Assembly: GCA_030374765.1 (NCBI GenBank)
Contig: JARGXX010000027.1
Location: 930,001 to 994,000, forward strand
Direction of reading: 5' to 3'
Length of the DNA: 64,000 bases
From: Agarophyton chilense
Lineage: Eukaryota > Rhodophyta > Florideophyceae > Gracilariales > Gracilariaceae
A program made the position numbers and the translations under genes. Positions 48,500 through 60,849 of the stretch are shown one piece after another (position 1 is the first letter of the stretch; each line of letters starts with the position of its first letter). The notes below the pieces were generated by a model that was not told the origin of the DNA, searched no databases, and was given only the letters and a program-made list of their open reading frames with translations.

Positions 48500-49859
48500 A
48501 GCTATTGCTTGGGCTCTACTCGATTACGAGAAGTTATGAGAAGAATTACTTCATGGGAAGATTGGGACAGGAGAAATTTAATTAGGAAGTACTGTATTTA
48601 GTGTACACCGTAAGGTGCCATCACCGAATATTATATTTTTGGTATTATTTAGATAATTATGTAGTGGTACGCCACGTGTATGCCTTACTGTACAGTACTT
48701 GCTTTGCCTCTTGGCACATTAAAGGGCGCAAGCCCCAGGTGAGGACGGCGAAGGCCAACCAACAACCACCAACGAACCTAAACACCGTCTTGGTGAGTAC
48801 TAGAAATCCCAAAGTGGTTTTTCACAAAGAGGCACCTATAGTATCAGTTCTTAAGCGTTCTGAGGTATAGCTCTTGTTCCGAGGATACCCTCTACTGTTG
48901 CGCGTTTACCGCCCTTTTTTTACAGCTTTCTCTCTGTGTATGTGTTGTTTTCTCTACTGTCCCCTGGTTATTTGTGTTGTCACAAGGGTTGCCGAGCCGA
49001 TCTCATTTGCATTAAGTACCGCTGCATCTGGACATCCGCTTCGTGAATACACGTATTTTCCCCATTGTTCAGGCACATCTGGCTGCTTTCCACACACTAT
49101 TTTCTCATTTAATAAACGTCGCTCGCAAGGCGACACCCGCTCTTCGCGGTTATTTCTGTGGATACCCACTGCACCGAGACCTCTACAGTCTTCAGTGGAA
49201 TACCACAGTGTTTGGGTGTATCGCTTGGATGCATTGTTGGTACACGCCTCAAGCAGTACACGTTTGCAAGGCTGAACATTCTCGTATTGTTATATTAACC
49301 ACTTTTAGTCCAGGACATGCAGAACTCAACCTGAAAGAATACTTTCACCTCAGAGTTAGTCAAAACAGAGGACTGAATCTGTGATGGCTTTCACCTCACA
49401 TCAAATGTTAAATGAAAATATTACTAGGCGGACGAAGGCGACGTGCCGTATGACAGACAGATACTTGCTGTCCTAACTTCCGAGACTTGCCTCGTGAAGG
49501 AAGACATGCATAGAATGAAGGCCGATATTCACATGGTGCTTGGGCGTGCGTGTCGTGGATGCCAAAACGGGGCTCAAATCGTATCGTACTCATGAATTTC
49601 ATGCTGTTCTTAAAGGACGGCAGCATCACCCCCACGTGAAGCAGAAGGATTTCGAGAGGGAGAGGGAAGGGGGGGAGGTGTCAGATCTATGGCGAGAGGA
49701 CATCAGTGCATTGAATCGGTCAATACGAATATCATTCACGAACAAGTAACATACGTGAGATAAAAACAGCATCGGGTAGAGGCGATGTCAAGTACAGATG
49801 TGGTACGTAAATATGAGCAAGAGGCTACTACTGCTGGGCATCATCAAGACGGTCACTAG
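48500..49859. other. No gene recognised with confidence
   Basis: Two overlapping + frames at 48,874-49,275 and 49,043-49,384 are open but carry no motif I know. The last 32 bases (49,828-49,859, minus strand) are the 3' end of the small ORF interrupted by element C. Confidence 0.4.
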
Positions 49860-50726
49860 TGGAGGACAATGCCCTTCAAGGGGGTTTCTTCGCAGGACTT
49901 AGAAGATTCGCTCGCATGAGGAATAGCTTGGGCTATGACAAGCTATACCGCTATTGCGTGCTGACGGCCGGTTAGGACCGGAAGGGCACAGTGGAGGAAC
50001 ACGTGGACTGCACGGATACCAACGCTCGAGTACGAGGCGTGCCACACGTGGCCCGGATTCTACCTAATGGTTAGTATTATTGAGTAATTCTTAGTATTTA
50101 TTTGGCTACGCTATCGCTATTTAGTGTCTATTTTTCGGGCGCGCGCCACACTACTTAGGAGAATGAGCACTGCTCCCCAGAAAAGACCCTCTTCAGAGAG
50201 ACCAAGGAGGGAGTCTTGGCTCTGAACTCTTCGCCTTCGGCGCGTCTTCACCGCATACCGCGTGAGCGCCCGTCGCACGTTAGATCATCCACCCCTCTGT
50301 CGACCAGAGTGCTACCACCACCGTGGGTTCATATTTAATCGCCGATACTTGTCGTAGTCTCGCCCCTGTATAGGGTTTCGCCCCCGTTTTCCTCTTGTTC
50401 TCCTTTTTGGCTCTCGTGAGTGGCCGCACCACTCACCCCGCTTGTCCACCTCATACGAGTGTTTCCTCGCTCCTTTTCCGACAATCGCCGTGGTACCGTT
50501 CCGCTTAGGACTGGTCACACCCCGGACTGTGCCGTGCTCACCTAAAGACTCTAGATATATCCCGCCGGATTGGCCTCGGTCTTACACCCGACTTTGTCGT
50601 GCCTTTCCAGAGTGGCTCTGTTTCTGTGCTCCGCTGGGACGCGTCTCCTCCACCTGAGGCGTGTCTCTCAAGAGAGAAAGATCCCGAACATCTTCGTGGT
50701 ATCTCCGCTCCAAGCGTTGTCCTACA
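49860..50726 (+). repeat. 5' LTR of element C
   Basis: An 867-bp repeat, TGGAGGACAA...TTGTCCTACA, with about 25 differences from the 3' copy by eye, many clustered in its first 170 bases. It is unrelated in sequence to the A/B family LTR. Confidence 0.95.
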
Positions 50727-50729
50727 AAC

Positions 50730-50747
50730 TGGTCTCCCGACTTAGAA
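50730..50747 (+). promoter_or_regulatory. Primer-binding site of element C
   Basis: TGGTCTCCCGACTTAGAA lies three bases after the 5' LTR. It begins TGG, as expected for pairing with a tRNA CCA end, and would pair with a tRNA ending TTCTAAGTCGGGAGACCA. The implied tRNA end can form a T-arm and acceptor strand. The tRNA identity was not determined. Confidence 0.75.
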
Positions 50748-53700
50748 GTTTGAGTCGGGCACAGTCAGTCACGATTAATCGGAAAGAGGACTGACAAATT
50801 GAGGTTGATCTCAGTTGCCCTCTTTGAAAAAGTTTCTTGGCCCCACTAGCCGATCGGGTTTGGATACTCACGTGTAACGGATTCTGATCTAATGTCGTCC
50901 AAAGACCGTCCGAGAACGCGGAGTCAAACTGATGCACCGGAACCAATGCAACCATCCCGTATCCCGGTCCGTTCACGGTCTCATACCGGTGGATCGACTG
51001 GCCTGCCATGTGGAAGGACCTCGAGACCTCCTGTCTCTGATTCGACACCCTCTCGGAGTCCGACTCTTCCGATTCATCGGTGGAAGTAGCTCGCCGTGAG
51101 CGTTCCTCACGCTCTAAGCGGTCAACAGCCACCCATAATGTGATCCGCGCCCGCACGAAGGGAAGGAAGCACACAGGTTTGAAGGAGCTGAAAACAACCA
51201 ATTCGCTCTTTAGGAAGCTCTTATCATACCGGTACTACCGTTTGGGGGACTCCTCTTTGGATCGTACACACCGTGGTACGGGAAGAGTGAAGGAGTGCAT
51301 CAAGCGAATGCAGCTCTCACTTCGCAACCAGCTGTTTTCTGGAGAAGACCCAGTCTTGGTGTTGGATTTCTTGGCACGCTTTGTCCCGAAAGCTGACATC
51401 CTTGGAATGAACGAGGGACAGGCCTACAATGCCTTACCGTACTTCTTACGTGGGCTTGCAGCAGACCAGTATCACTCTGTCAGAGGTACGTCACGCGCGT
51501 CCGAAGGAGGGGTAACCTGCTGGCCCGAAACAGTTCAGTACCTCCTGAGGTCGTATGCTACTAACTCCGCCATTCAGCTGGCGATACGCGTCCTGCGGGA
51601 CACTCGCCAACATCCAGGCGAGTCGGAAACCGATTATTCGTCGCGCTTTAACAAGGCCTTCCACCGCCGTGGCAATGTTTACCCCGCTGAAGAGCGTTGT
51701 ACCATGTTTGTCGATGGTTTGGACCCGGCGATCCGGACTCTTGTCGCTCGACGTCGAGAAGATAGACCTAAAGCCCCGTATTTGGAACTAGTGCAGTTCG
51801 CTCGTGCAGAAGGTGAAGCCCTGCGAGCACGCACTCCTGGCCCCAGGGTTAGGTCCGCAAAAGCGTTGATGTTACAACCGGGTACCCCGTCAGCTTCGAT
51901 GATCGACGAACAGGCCCGTCGAAGGGATTATGATAACGTGCAGCTAGCCCATAGCGACGTTCATTCCATCCCGACAACGGAGTTACCCTCAACCTTGGAC
52001 GAATCATAATACGTGATTGAGGATGACACGCTACTCTATGCGGATAATGGTCGCGTCCGTGCGCCACGCGTCTCACACGAGAGTGGTAATGTCCACTTTT
52101 CGCGTCCTTGTTGGAGAGATACCCGCCCTGCGGTGAAGTTCGCCGAGCTTCGCCATCCAGCACCGGCTTCTGGTCTGATTTGCCATCTCTGCTACAAACC
52201 AGGCCATACTTCTCCACAATGTGTGTTGTACCTCCGAGAATGGGCATAAGTCGTAGTCAATTACGAGGCCCTATCCCTGGAGGGCAAAACAGCTGTTCCG
52301 ATTGCATCGTATATCCGTGCTCGAACGGATGTGTCACCGACGTGGTCGGTCACCCCAACGCTTCTGCGGTACCTTCTGGACCTGATGCCCAGGCGTTGCC
52401 CGCTCAACGCCCTGAGCAGCCGCCTCCGGCGGAGCAGGCCGAGAAAAACTAAATGTGGGAGTCTCCTCTCAAGGAGAGGCACCCTCAGAGTTCAGGTCGA
52501 CGGCGCCCGAGGCGTCCAAGCCTCGCTCCCCGGTCAAAATCCTTTCAAGGAAAGAGGCCGTCAATGACGTGAACTCGGAACACTTTCGTGTTCTGCGTCG
52601 TCCGTGGAAACGTGTTTCCCATAACCAGTTCCCGGATAGAGTTCTGGTGATGGCCAAAAGAAACTACAAGTTTTATGCTGACCATGGCCTTTCACCCCAG
52701 TTTATGGTGCGACACCTTACCGTCTTAGACACCGGTGCCGGTCAGAACTTTGTCGTGGAGGAAGTGTTACCGCCTGCATTGCAGTCTAGAATCGGCCACG
52801 ACCACGTCCCGGAGGTCGCTGACGCGAACAACAAACCGTTGGATACGGTGGGGTTCATAGAACTGGTAGTCCGCGTTGGCGCCCGCGTGGTGAAACTCGA
52901 CTTCGTCGTATGTCGGAAATTAGCCGCCCCAGTCATTTTGGGTTGCAACTTTTGCGACCGTTTCTTCGAAGCGATCTTCCCCCGCCAACGGCGTCTCTAG
53001 ATGGAGGATGAATCGTCCACTCCGATCGTTCGTCGTCCGCTTAGGCGTGCCACGATGAAGCATATCCCGCTACCGGCAGCATAGGAACCTGGACCGGATA
53101 ACCGTGAATCTAATAAGCTCCGCGTCGCAGCGTCGTTGTGCGTCCCGCCTGAGTCCCAAATGATGGTGAAAGTAACCTCCCGTCAAGACGGACTCCGGGT
53201 CTTGCAACCATTGTCGTCACTGTATGACAGGCACAGCCTCGCAATTGCGAATGGAACCGTCCATGTGGAGCCAAACAAACCGTTTCACGTGCTGATTGCC
53301 AATCTAGGGACTGTACCCCAGTATCTGGTGAAGAACCAAGTGATAGGGTCCGTCATGCCGCACCCCATCGCTATGGTGCCGACAAAGCTGACCGCCGCTG
53401 ACGTTCTCGGACTTCTTCACTCTAAGGAGGGGGACAGCCCAGAACCCGTTTCATCACCGGTACCCGGGGTTCAACCTGTAACATCAGGAATGCAGCCCGT
53501 TTCAACGAGTGGAGACCACCCCGATCCAGTCCAAGAACTCGAGGACCTGGATCTCACCCACGTCCCGGAGTCATACCGCCATCGATTGCGAGAACTGTTG
53601 AGGGACTTCACCACTATGTGGGACGGCTCCCTTGGTGAGATTGCCACTACGGAACACCAGAATGATTTGCTACCGAACACCCAACCCATCTCTCAGCACC

Positions 53701-56700
53701 CATACCGTGCCGGACCCGCCGCACGCGCGGAGGAAAAGGCATAGGTGGATAAAATGCTTCGAGCAGGAGTTATTGAACCGGCTCAGTCGCCGTGGGCTTC
53801 TCCAGTAGTACTGGCTCCAAAGCAGGATGGTTTCTGGAGGTTTTGCATCGATTACCGTCGGTTGAATGCTGTTACCGTCAAGGACCTGTATCTAATCCCA
53901 AGAATGGACGAGTACATTGACTCGCTGGGCACCGCCACCGTCCTTACAACCCTGGACGCCAATTGGGGATACTGGCAAGGTCCGGTAAGGAAGCAAGACT
54001 AGGATAAAACCGCTTTCACGTGTCACTCCGGTCTCTACTGTTTCAAACGGATGCCTTTTGGTCTTACCAACGCCCCCGCTATTTTCCAGCGAGCCATCGA
54101 CATCCTATTGGCCCGCTTCAAATTGCGTACCTGCCTGGTCTACCTGGATGATATAATCGTCTTCTCAGATAATCTGGACAAATATCTCACTCATGTGAGG
54201 AATATCATGACCACGCTACGAGATGCGGGTGTCACTCTTAAGTTGAAGAAATGTGACTTCTTCACGGACACCGTGAAGTATCTCGGCCATGTCATCCGTC
54301 CAGGACGTGTTACAATCGAGGAGACTCCTGTTAAGTCACTCAAAGAGGCTAAAGAACCGTGGACGCAAACCGAGCTTCGTCCCTTTCTGGGACTCGCTGA
54401 CGTCTACCGACGATTCATTCCGCTCTATGCGGACAAGGCTGCACCGTTAAACGAGCTTTTGCGGAAAGGCCAACCACCAAAACTGGACCCCTTAACCCCC
54501 GTTCAAACGGAATCTTTCAACTCTCTTAAGGCTTCTGTCGTCTCCGCCCCGATCCTCTCGTTGCCCAAGCCTGGAAGGCCCTTCACCGTAGATACGGACG
54601 CCAGCGACTACCAAGTAGGTTGTGCACTGTTTCAAACTGCACCCAATGGGGAAAGACGCCCCGTAGGGTACTGGTCCCGGTCGCTAAACGCCCACGAGAA
54701 AAATTACTCCGTCTCGGAGCAGGAATGACTTGCAGTAGTGTGGGCATTACAAACGTTGCGCTCCTATCTCATGGGCAATCGTTTCACCGTTTTTACGGAC
54801 CACGCACCACTTCGATGGCTACTCTCCATTTCGGAGCCTTCAGGCCGCTTGATGCTTTGGAGTCTCCCTCTAGCGGAATTTGACTTTGACGTGCAGTACC
54901 GAAAAGGATCATGCAACACCAAAGCCGATGCTCTCTCCCGCCTGGTCCCTACTGGCGAAGCACTACCCGTCAAATACGATGAAATACCCTGCTTTGCAGT
55001 GAATGGCGACGACGCTACCATCGAGGACGAGGAACGAGACACGGACTCTTCAGATTCCGGTTCCGAATTGGACGACTTTCTTCTCTCGGAAGATTCCGAG
55101 AAACCCTTACCAGGGAACTTCGTGCCTATTACTCCAGAGGAGATGATACGGGAGCAATACGCTGACCCGTTCTACGCAAAGGTCCGCGCTCAACTCAATG
55201 GAGGAGGTACTCTCCTCTTTCAGGTGAATGACGCCGGATACCTTGTACGGACCGTTGGATCGCACCCACAAATCGTGGTACCACATAAACTCCAGTCGAG
55301 AGTCTTGTGGTTGTCGCACTAATCCAAACTGAGTGGCCACGTCGGGGGACGGAAACTCTACCTCAACCTAGGCCGCAACTTCTACTGGCCTGCCATGGCA
55401 GTGGACTACTACGCAACGGTGCAGTTTTGTATTGATTGCGCTCGGAACCGTGTCAAACTCTGCCGTCATGCGACGAAGTTAAAGCTGTTTCCAGCTCGCG
55501 CTCCATTGGAGTTTGTGGCCATCGATATACTCGGTCCCTTCCTTACCACTAAGCGGAATTACGAGTTCTTACTCGTAGTTACGGATCGCTTCTCCAAGCT
55601 GGTCCGGACCGTACCGTTACGGAAGATCTCCGCTATGAGCGTGGCTCAAGCCATCGTCCTACACTGGGTCTTCGTCTACGGCCGACCGGTCAACCTCCTC
55701 TCTGATAACGGGAGACAGCTCGCCTCTCGTTTCTTCGAGGATGTTTGTCGCATCTTGGACATTAAGAACCTGTTCACGACCACTTACCACCCTCAAACTA
55801 ATGGGCAGGCCGAGCGGTTCAACCGGACATTACTTGCGACACTCCGTTCATTTGTTGCAGACCACCCCAAAGATTGGGACTTGTTCACTGATGCGCTCAC
55901 CTTTGCGTATAATACGCAGGTGCACAGGACAACTGGACTAACGCACTTCGAGCTGGTATTGTCCCGTACCCCACCGCCGGTGGCGCTGGAACCACAGCCC
56001 ACGCTGGATACCTTTCCGTCACCGACTGCTTACCGCGAAGCGTGGAAAACTTGGCTCACGAAGCTCGTTCCCGCCGCACGGCGTTCAATGGGCCGAGCCC
56101 AGGCCGCTTACAAGCGTGAATTTGATACCAAAGCCCCTCGCTCGCCGCCACTTCTCGCCCCCGACAGTTATGTATTCATCCGCAGGGAGTATTGGAACCC
56201 AGAGAAGGAGAAACGCCACAAGCTGTCCCCCGTTGCCGACGGCCCCTTTCGGGTTATTTCGGTGGCTCCCGAAACTGTCGTTGTTGACCTCGCTGGTAAT
56301 TACGAACGCATCTCCCGCGATCGCGTGGTATCGGCTCCTCCGCCGTTAACATCCCAACCTACTGGTATGACTGCTCCCGTTGAAACGGATTCATCGACCC
56401 CCTTACCACAGGTCCACCCGCGTCTCTACGCGTTACCACACCCATCTCGGGGTTTGTCTGACCTTCCGCTACCCGCGGCGCCCAACCCGAAAGGAATCGT
56501 GTCGGGCATTCGTCGTTCTTCCCCAGTCCACCCGACGGACACCAACTCCAGTGCATCGTCTAAGGAGGGGGAGGCGCCCGACAGCCGTCGTAATTCGGTC
56601 GATACCGTTGCTGGGAACGCTGCACGGTCGCGTGTCATTCTTCCCCCATCAGGGGTGCCTGGTACCGACGTTCTGCACGACTCGTCGCAGTCGCCATCCA

Positions 56701-57464
56701 AGCCTCGGAACGCAGCTGCGGATAGCGCCACCAACACTCGCCGAGGTATCACCACCCGTGCAACACGGAATGCAAATGCGCTTGACGCACCGCAGCCTGA
56801 TACAGTACGAGTGGACGACGCACCGCCAAGTACTCCGCACAGGGAGGCGGATAAATCCACGGCGCCGACGCCTGACAGCCAGCCATTGGAACGCTCACGT
56901 GACTACACAGAATCTCGCCGTGGGACAGAGAGGTGCGACAATGCGCCACCGCCCCAGCGAATCTCACCGCCGAAGCGAGCTTCACCACGCCGATTAGCGG
57001 AACGACCACCCGGGTTACCCGCTGGTGTGGGCCTTCCAACCGGAGTGGGAAGCGTCGAAACAAGTCCGGCACTTGGAGAAAATGAACCGCCGAAGTCGGG
57101 TCGACATTCTACTCAGCCGAGGACTGCCTTGCGCGCTACATGGCCCGACCGGACCGAAGCCGCTCAACGCGTGATCACTTCGGTACCCCCTGGCTCAGGA
57201 CGGGTACCACCCGGAAATAGCGACACCGTCATACGGGATGGCCGGGAAGTGTACCGACAAGAGTTTGTGGTCGGACGCATTCTGGAGCAGCACTCCTACC
57301 ACCCAAAGACGTATCTCAAATACTTGGTCCGTTGGTACGGGTACGGCCCCGAATGGGATTTAGACGAACCGATAGAGCACCTACCTCGGTCAAAGGTGGT
57401 ACAGTATCATCGTCGTACTGTCACGGCTTTGCCAGCTACCATAGACCGAGCCCAAGTGGGATAA

Positions 57465-57676
57465 GAAGACACCCGATGAGGATAAAGGAACAGAAGATCT
57501 GGATAAGGACCCTTGGAAGAAGGAGAAGATGCACAGAAGACCTGGAGAAGGACACTCAGAAGAAGCGGAAGGGAAGAAAGAAAACAAATACGTCATAGAC
57601 GGAAGCAGTTTACTGTTTTCGAAGTTGCTGCACACACTACCGCACAGCGGGACATACTAACCAAGATCACAAGGGG
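57465..57676. other. Purine-rich spacer between convergent genes of element C
   Basis: This lies between the pol end and the antisense ORF end, and is strongly GAAG/AAGA-rich on + to about 57,590. The equivalent spacers in elements A and B have the same bias although the sequences differ. Confidence 0.4.
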
Positions 57677-59590
57677 TTAGTTGGAAGATCCAGGATTGCC
57701 GTGCGCGCCACCCAAATCGCTAGAAGGGTTACTCCCGCCGGCCAGACGTGCCGCGAGGGCGTTTCTCATCGCACCGATGTCGCCGCTCGCCGCTTGCGCG
57801 TTCAGTCCAACACCCCGAAGGAACTGGGAAATCACGACCGCCTCTGGGCGTATGGGAACCTCGATAACTTCCGGTTTGTCTGGCAACGCCGCCGCCACTG
57901 GATCGACCACCGCACCTGCAAGAGTCGCTCCCTGTGCCAGCCGCGCCGTAGTATCGGCACCATCGGGGTCTCCCACGTCTTCCATGACCTCGTCGCCACG
58001 GTATTCGCCTGCCTCCTCCGGGAGATCATCACCGCCATAGGCGTAGTAGAATTCATCCGAGTTGACAAACCTCACGGGGTGCCCGTATGATATGCCTCGC
58101 GGAGCCATCCGGAGTGCTGACGCCTCCGCCTCGGAGATCTCTTGCTGCTCCCATGGGTTAAAGAAGACGAAATCTCCCGCCAACGGCGTGCGACGACCCG
58201 GAGACCGATCAGCCCCACCGGCTTCTTGACCACGGCCGCTCTGCCGGACAGGCACGACAGCCCAGTCGAAACGCCCAATGATGTCGATGAGCTCCTGGGA
58301 TTCATCAGCGTTATTGACACATCTAAGAGGGAGTTGAAGGCCCAGCTGCTGGATGTAACCACGCAAACGCAGAGGAAGATACCACAGTCGATACTGGTCG
58401 TATGCTTCCGACAAGATGTACGCCGCGGCGCGGACTGCCCATTCGGTTAGGACCACGGACCATAAGCCGGAGTGCGGATCCTCGATGATATACGAGCCCA
58501 GATAGGAGACGACTGGAGGCAGCTCCACGTAACATCCCTGGCACACCTCGACGGAGGACCACCACCCAGGCAGGGGAACGTATCGCTCGAACTGGTAGAA
58601 GGGACTAATCCGGTTTATCTCCGTGTTCTGATAAGGGACAAGGAACCCAAAGCGGGATCTGCCCCGACGCTTTTCGCGGATGAAGTTCTGTAACCACCGA
58701 TATCGGGACTCACGACGAAGGTGACGGAACTCGGCACGAAGGATCGAACGGACCCAGCAGATCGCTTCTTGACGCGCTCGCGGTTGACCGCGCCGTGCGT
58801 AAGTTTCCAACGCCGCAAGGCGGTCACAATAGCCGATCTCACCCTGCGTCCGGTACATCCGTAGGTCGAAGCCAAATTCATCGGGGATGGGGTATTGAAA
58901 AATTGCCTGGTTGATCCGTGAGTAGCCGATGCGGACGAAGGTACAATGTGCCTCTTCCGCCGACTCGCGCCTTCGCCGCAGAATCGCGTGAACGGGAACC
59001 ACCACACGGCGTCGCCAGTCCCACGAAGTGGTGATCAAAGCCGGCGGCTCGCCCGGGAGACGTGTGTTGCCATCAGCATACGCGGCCACGAGTTATTCGT
59101 CGAAGACGGCTGTCGGATGGAACGACGGAGCTCTCCGGAGAATCGCCGCATGTTGACGCGGGTTTAACCTGACGAGTTCGTCGTAACTGGGCCAGATGCC
59201 CTCCGCAGGAGTGATGTTGCTTGAAGCTTCAACGGTACCCCGAGATCGGCTCGGCGCGGTTGAGGAGGCACTCCTCCGCGGAAGTGGAGCCGAATGGAAA
59301 CCGGAGAAGTAACCCCGGCGGGGATTGTCACCACCGTTCATCGGGAGTGCTGGTCGCCGAGGTATCGGGATGGGGTGGCTGGAAGTTGGCGTACGATGCG
59401 GAAGAGCGCTCGAAGTTCGAGGAGTGGTTACCGCGTTGTTGCGTTTGTCGTTCGGTGATGCAGCTCTGCCTTCGACAGTCGAGTGGTCGCTGGATGCGTT
59501 ACGCGGCTCGCTCTTATGCGGGTTGGACCGTTGCCTCCCCGCAATTTCCACGGCGTGTTCGTCACCTGAGGAGGGGGATATGAAGGACAA
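57677..59590 (-). CDS. Antisense accessory ORF of element C (unknown function)
   Basis: This gene of about 640 codons runs opposite to gag-pol and convergent with it. It is broken perhaps once, and a stretch of 470 codons is open. The N-terminal part is Ser/Pro/Arg-rich (FHSAPLPRRSASS, compare FQSVPLPQPTVAP in B). The middle part matches B's counterpart over more than 200 residues: LRAEFRHLRR, SRFGFLVPYQ, RYVPLPGWWSSVE, YLGSYIIEDPHSGLWSVV, AYDQYRLWYL. An acidic segment (EEAGEYRGDEVMEDVGD) and a tail QFLRGVGL close the protein. The order of segments is the same as in B. No membrane span, signal peptide or known enzyme motif is visible. It is the best-preserved reading frame of the element. Confidence 0.85.
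59569..59580 (+). promoter_or_regulatory. Polypurine tract of element C
   Basis: GAGGAGGGGGATA-type purine run immediately before the 3' LTR, the expected second-strand primer site. Elements A and B have GAGGGGGATA and GAGGGGGTA at the same position. Confidence 0.7.
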
Positions 59591-60447
59591 TGCCCTTCAA
59601 GGGGGTTTCTTCGCAGGACTTAGGAAGTCCGCTCGCTTGAGGACTAGCTTGGTCTATGACAAGCTATACCGCTATTGCGTGCTGACGGCCGGTTAGGACC
59701 GGAATTGCACACGGGTGGAACACATGGACGGCACGGATGCCAACGCTCGAGTACGAGGCGTGCCACACGTGGCCCGGATTCTACCTAATGGTTAGTATTA
59801 TTGAGTAATTCTTAGTATTTATTTGGCTACGCTATCGCTATTTAGTGTCTATTTTTCGGGCGCGCACCACACTACTTAGGAGAATGAGCACTGCTCCCCA
59901 GAAAAGACCCTCTTCAGAGAGACCAAGGAGGGAGTCTTGGCTCTGAACTCTTCGCCTTCGGCGCGTCTTCACCGCATACCGCGTGAGCGCCCGTCGCACG
60001 TTAGTTCATCCACCTCTCTGTCGACCAGAGTGCTACCACCACCGTGGGTTCATATTTAATCGCCGATACTTGTCGTAGTCTCGCCCCTGTATAGGGTTTC
60101 GCCCCCGTTTTCCTCTTGTTCTCCTTTTTGGCTCTCGTGAGTGGCCGCACCACTCACCCCGCTTGTCCACCTCATACGAGTGTTTCCTCGCTCCTTTTCC
60201 GACAATCGCCGTGGTACCGTTCCGCTTAGGACTGGTCACACCCCGGACTGTGCCGTGCTCACCTAAACACTCTAGGTATATCCCGCCGGATTGGCCTCGG
60301 TCTTACACCCGACTTCGTCGTGCATTTCCAGAGTGGCTCTGTTTCTGTGCTCCGCTGGGACGCGTCTCCTCCGCCTGAGGCGTGTCTCTCAAGAGAGGAA
60401 GATCCCGAACATCTTCGTGGTATCTCCGCTCCAAGCGTTGTCCTACA
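59581..60447 (+). repeat. 3' LTR of element C
   Basis: An 867-bp partner of the LTR at 49,860, TGAAGGACAA...TTGTCCTACA, followed by ACTAA. Confidence 0.95.
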
Positions 60448-60849
60448 ACTAACGTGCTTCCTGGATCCAAGCACACGTTCAATTGCATTGTCGATTGACT
60501 GGGACACCAGTACTTCTAGATCAAGTTGTGCAGAGACTTCTCGATTGTCTTTTCGTAGTTGCGCATCCGCAAGGTCGGCCATAGACATGGTCCTTTTTGT
60601 TATACTCTCCACAAGGTCAAGTTCGAAAGTCTTTGACAATGGAGCACGTGGGTTTGTTAGAGGTCGCTTTTTCCGTGCCAAGGGTCGAATTTGATCTATG
60701 TTTTCCTGTACATCCGTGCTACACTTTTTCTTGTCCAATTTCGAATTGTCCTTCACATTTTTGAATAGAACCATGAGTTCAAAATCCAAAGTGCTATTAT
60801 AGGTAACTGAAATCATCTTCGAAAGCATCTGATCTTGATTTTGCTTCAC
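60448..60849 (-). CDS. Unrecognised hydrophilic ORF interrupted by element C
   Basis: About 134 codons from a possible ATG at 60,849. The protein is rich in Asp, Lys, Ser and Leu and predicted helical near its end (ADLADAQLRKDNREVSAQLD, then LVSQSIDNAIERVLGS). I recognise no family. Element C inserted near its 3' end: counting the target duplication once, the frame continues on the far side (49,859 down to 49,828) for about ten codons to two adjacent stops. This supports it being a real coding end. A second minus-strand ORF at 61,334-61,143 may be an upstream exon, which is not shown. Confidence 0.45.

Larger units (their letters stand above)
49860..60447 (+). mobile_element. Element C: full-length Ty3/Gypsy chromovirus, second family
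   Basis: A 10,588-bp LTR retrotransposon fossil on + with two 867-bp LTRs. It is flanked by ACTAG (49,855-49,859) and ACTAA (60,448-60,452), a five-base duplication with one difference. Parts: primer-binding site; gag (about 50,900-52,250) with CX2CX4HX4C knuckle (ICHLCYKPGHTSPQC near 52,180); retropepsin (about 52,650-53,000); reverse transcriptase (about 53,750-54,320, YLDD near 54,142); RNase H (about 54,570-54,940); integrase (about 55,330-56,340, including TTYHPQTNGQAERF) with a long Pro/Ser/Thr-rich linker; chromodomain (about 57,255-57,420, LVRWYGYGPEWDLDEP); antisense ORF; polypurine tract. It looks complete in outline but is broken, about seven to nine breaks. LTR identity by eye is about 97%, so it is the youngest element here. 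Confidence 0.95.

Noticed and set aside
57677-59590. Antisense ORF considered as an envelope gene
   Set aside because: It is on the wrong strand for a spliced env, with no signal peptide, membrane segment, furin-like site or cysteine pattern.
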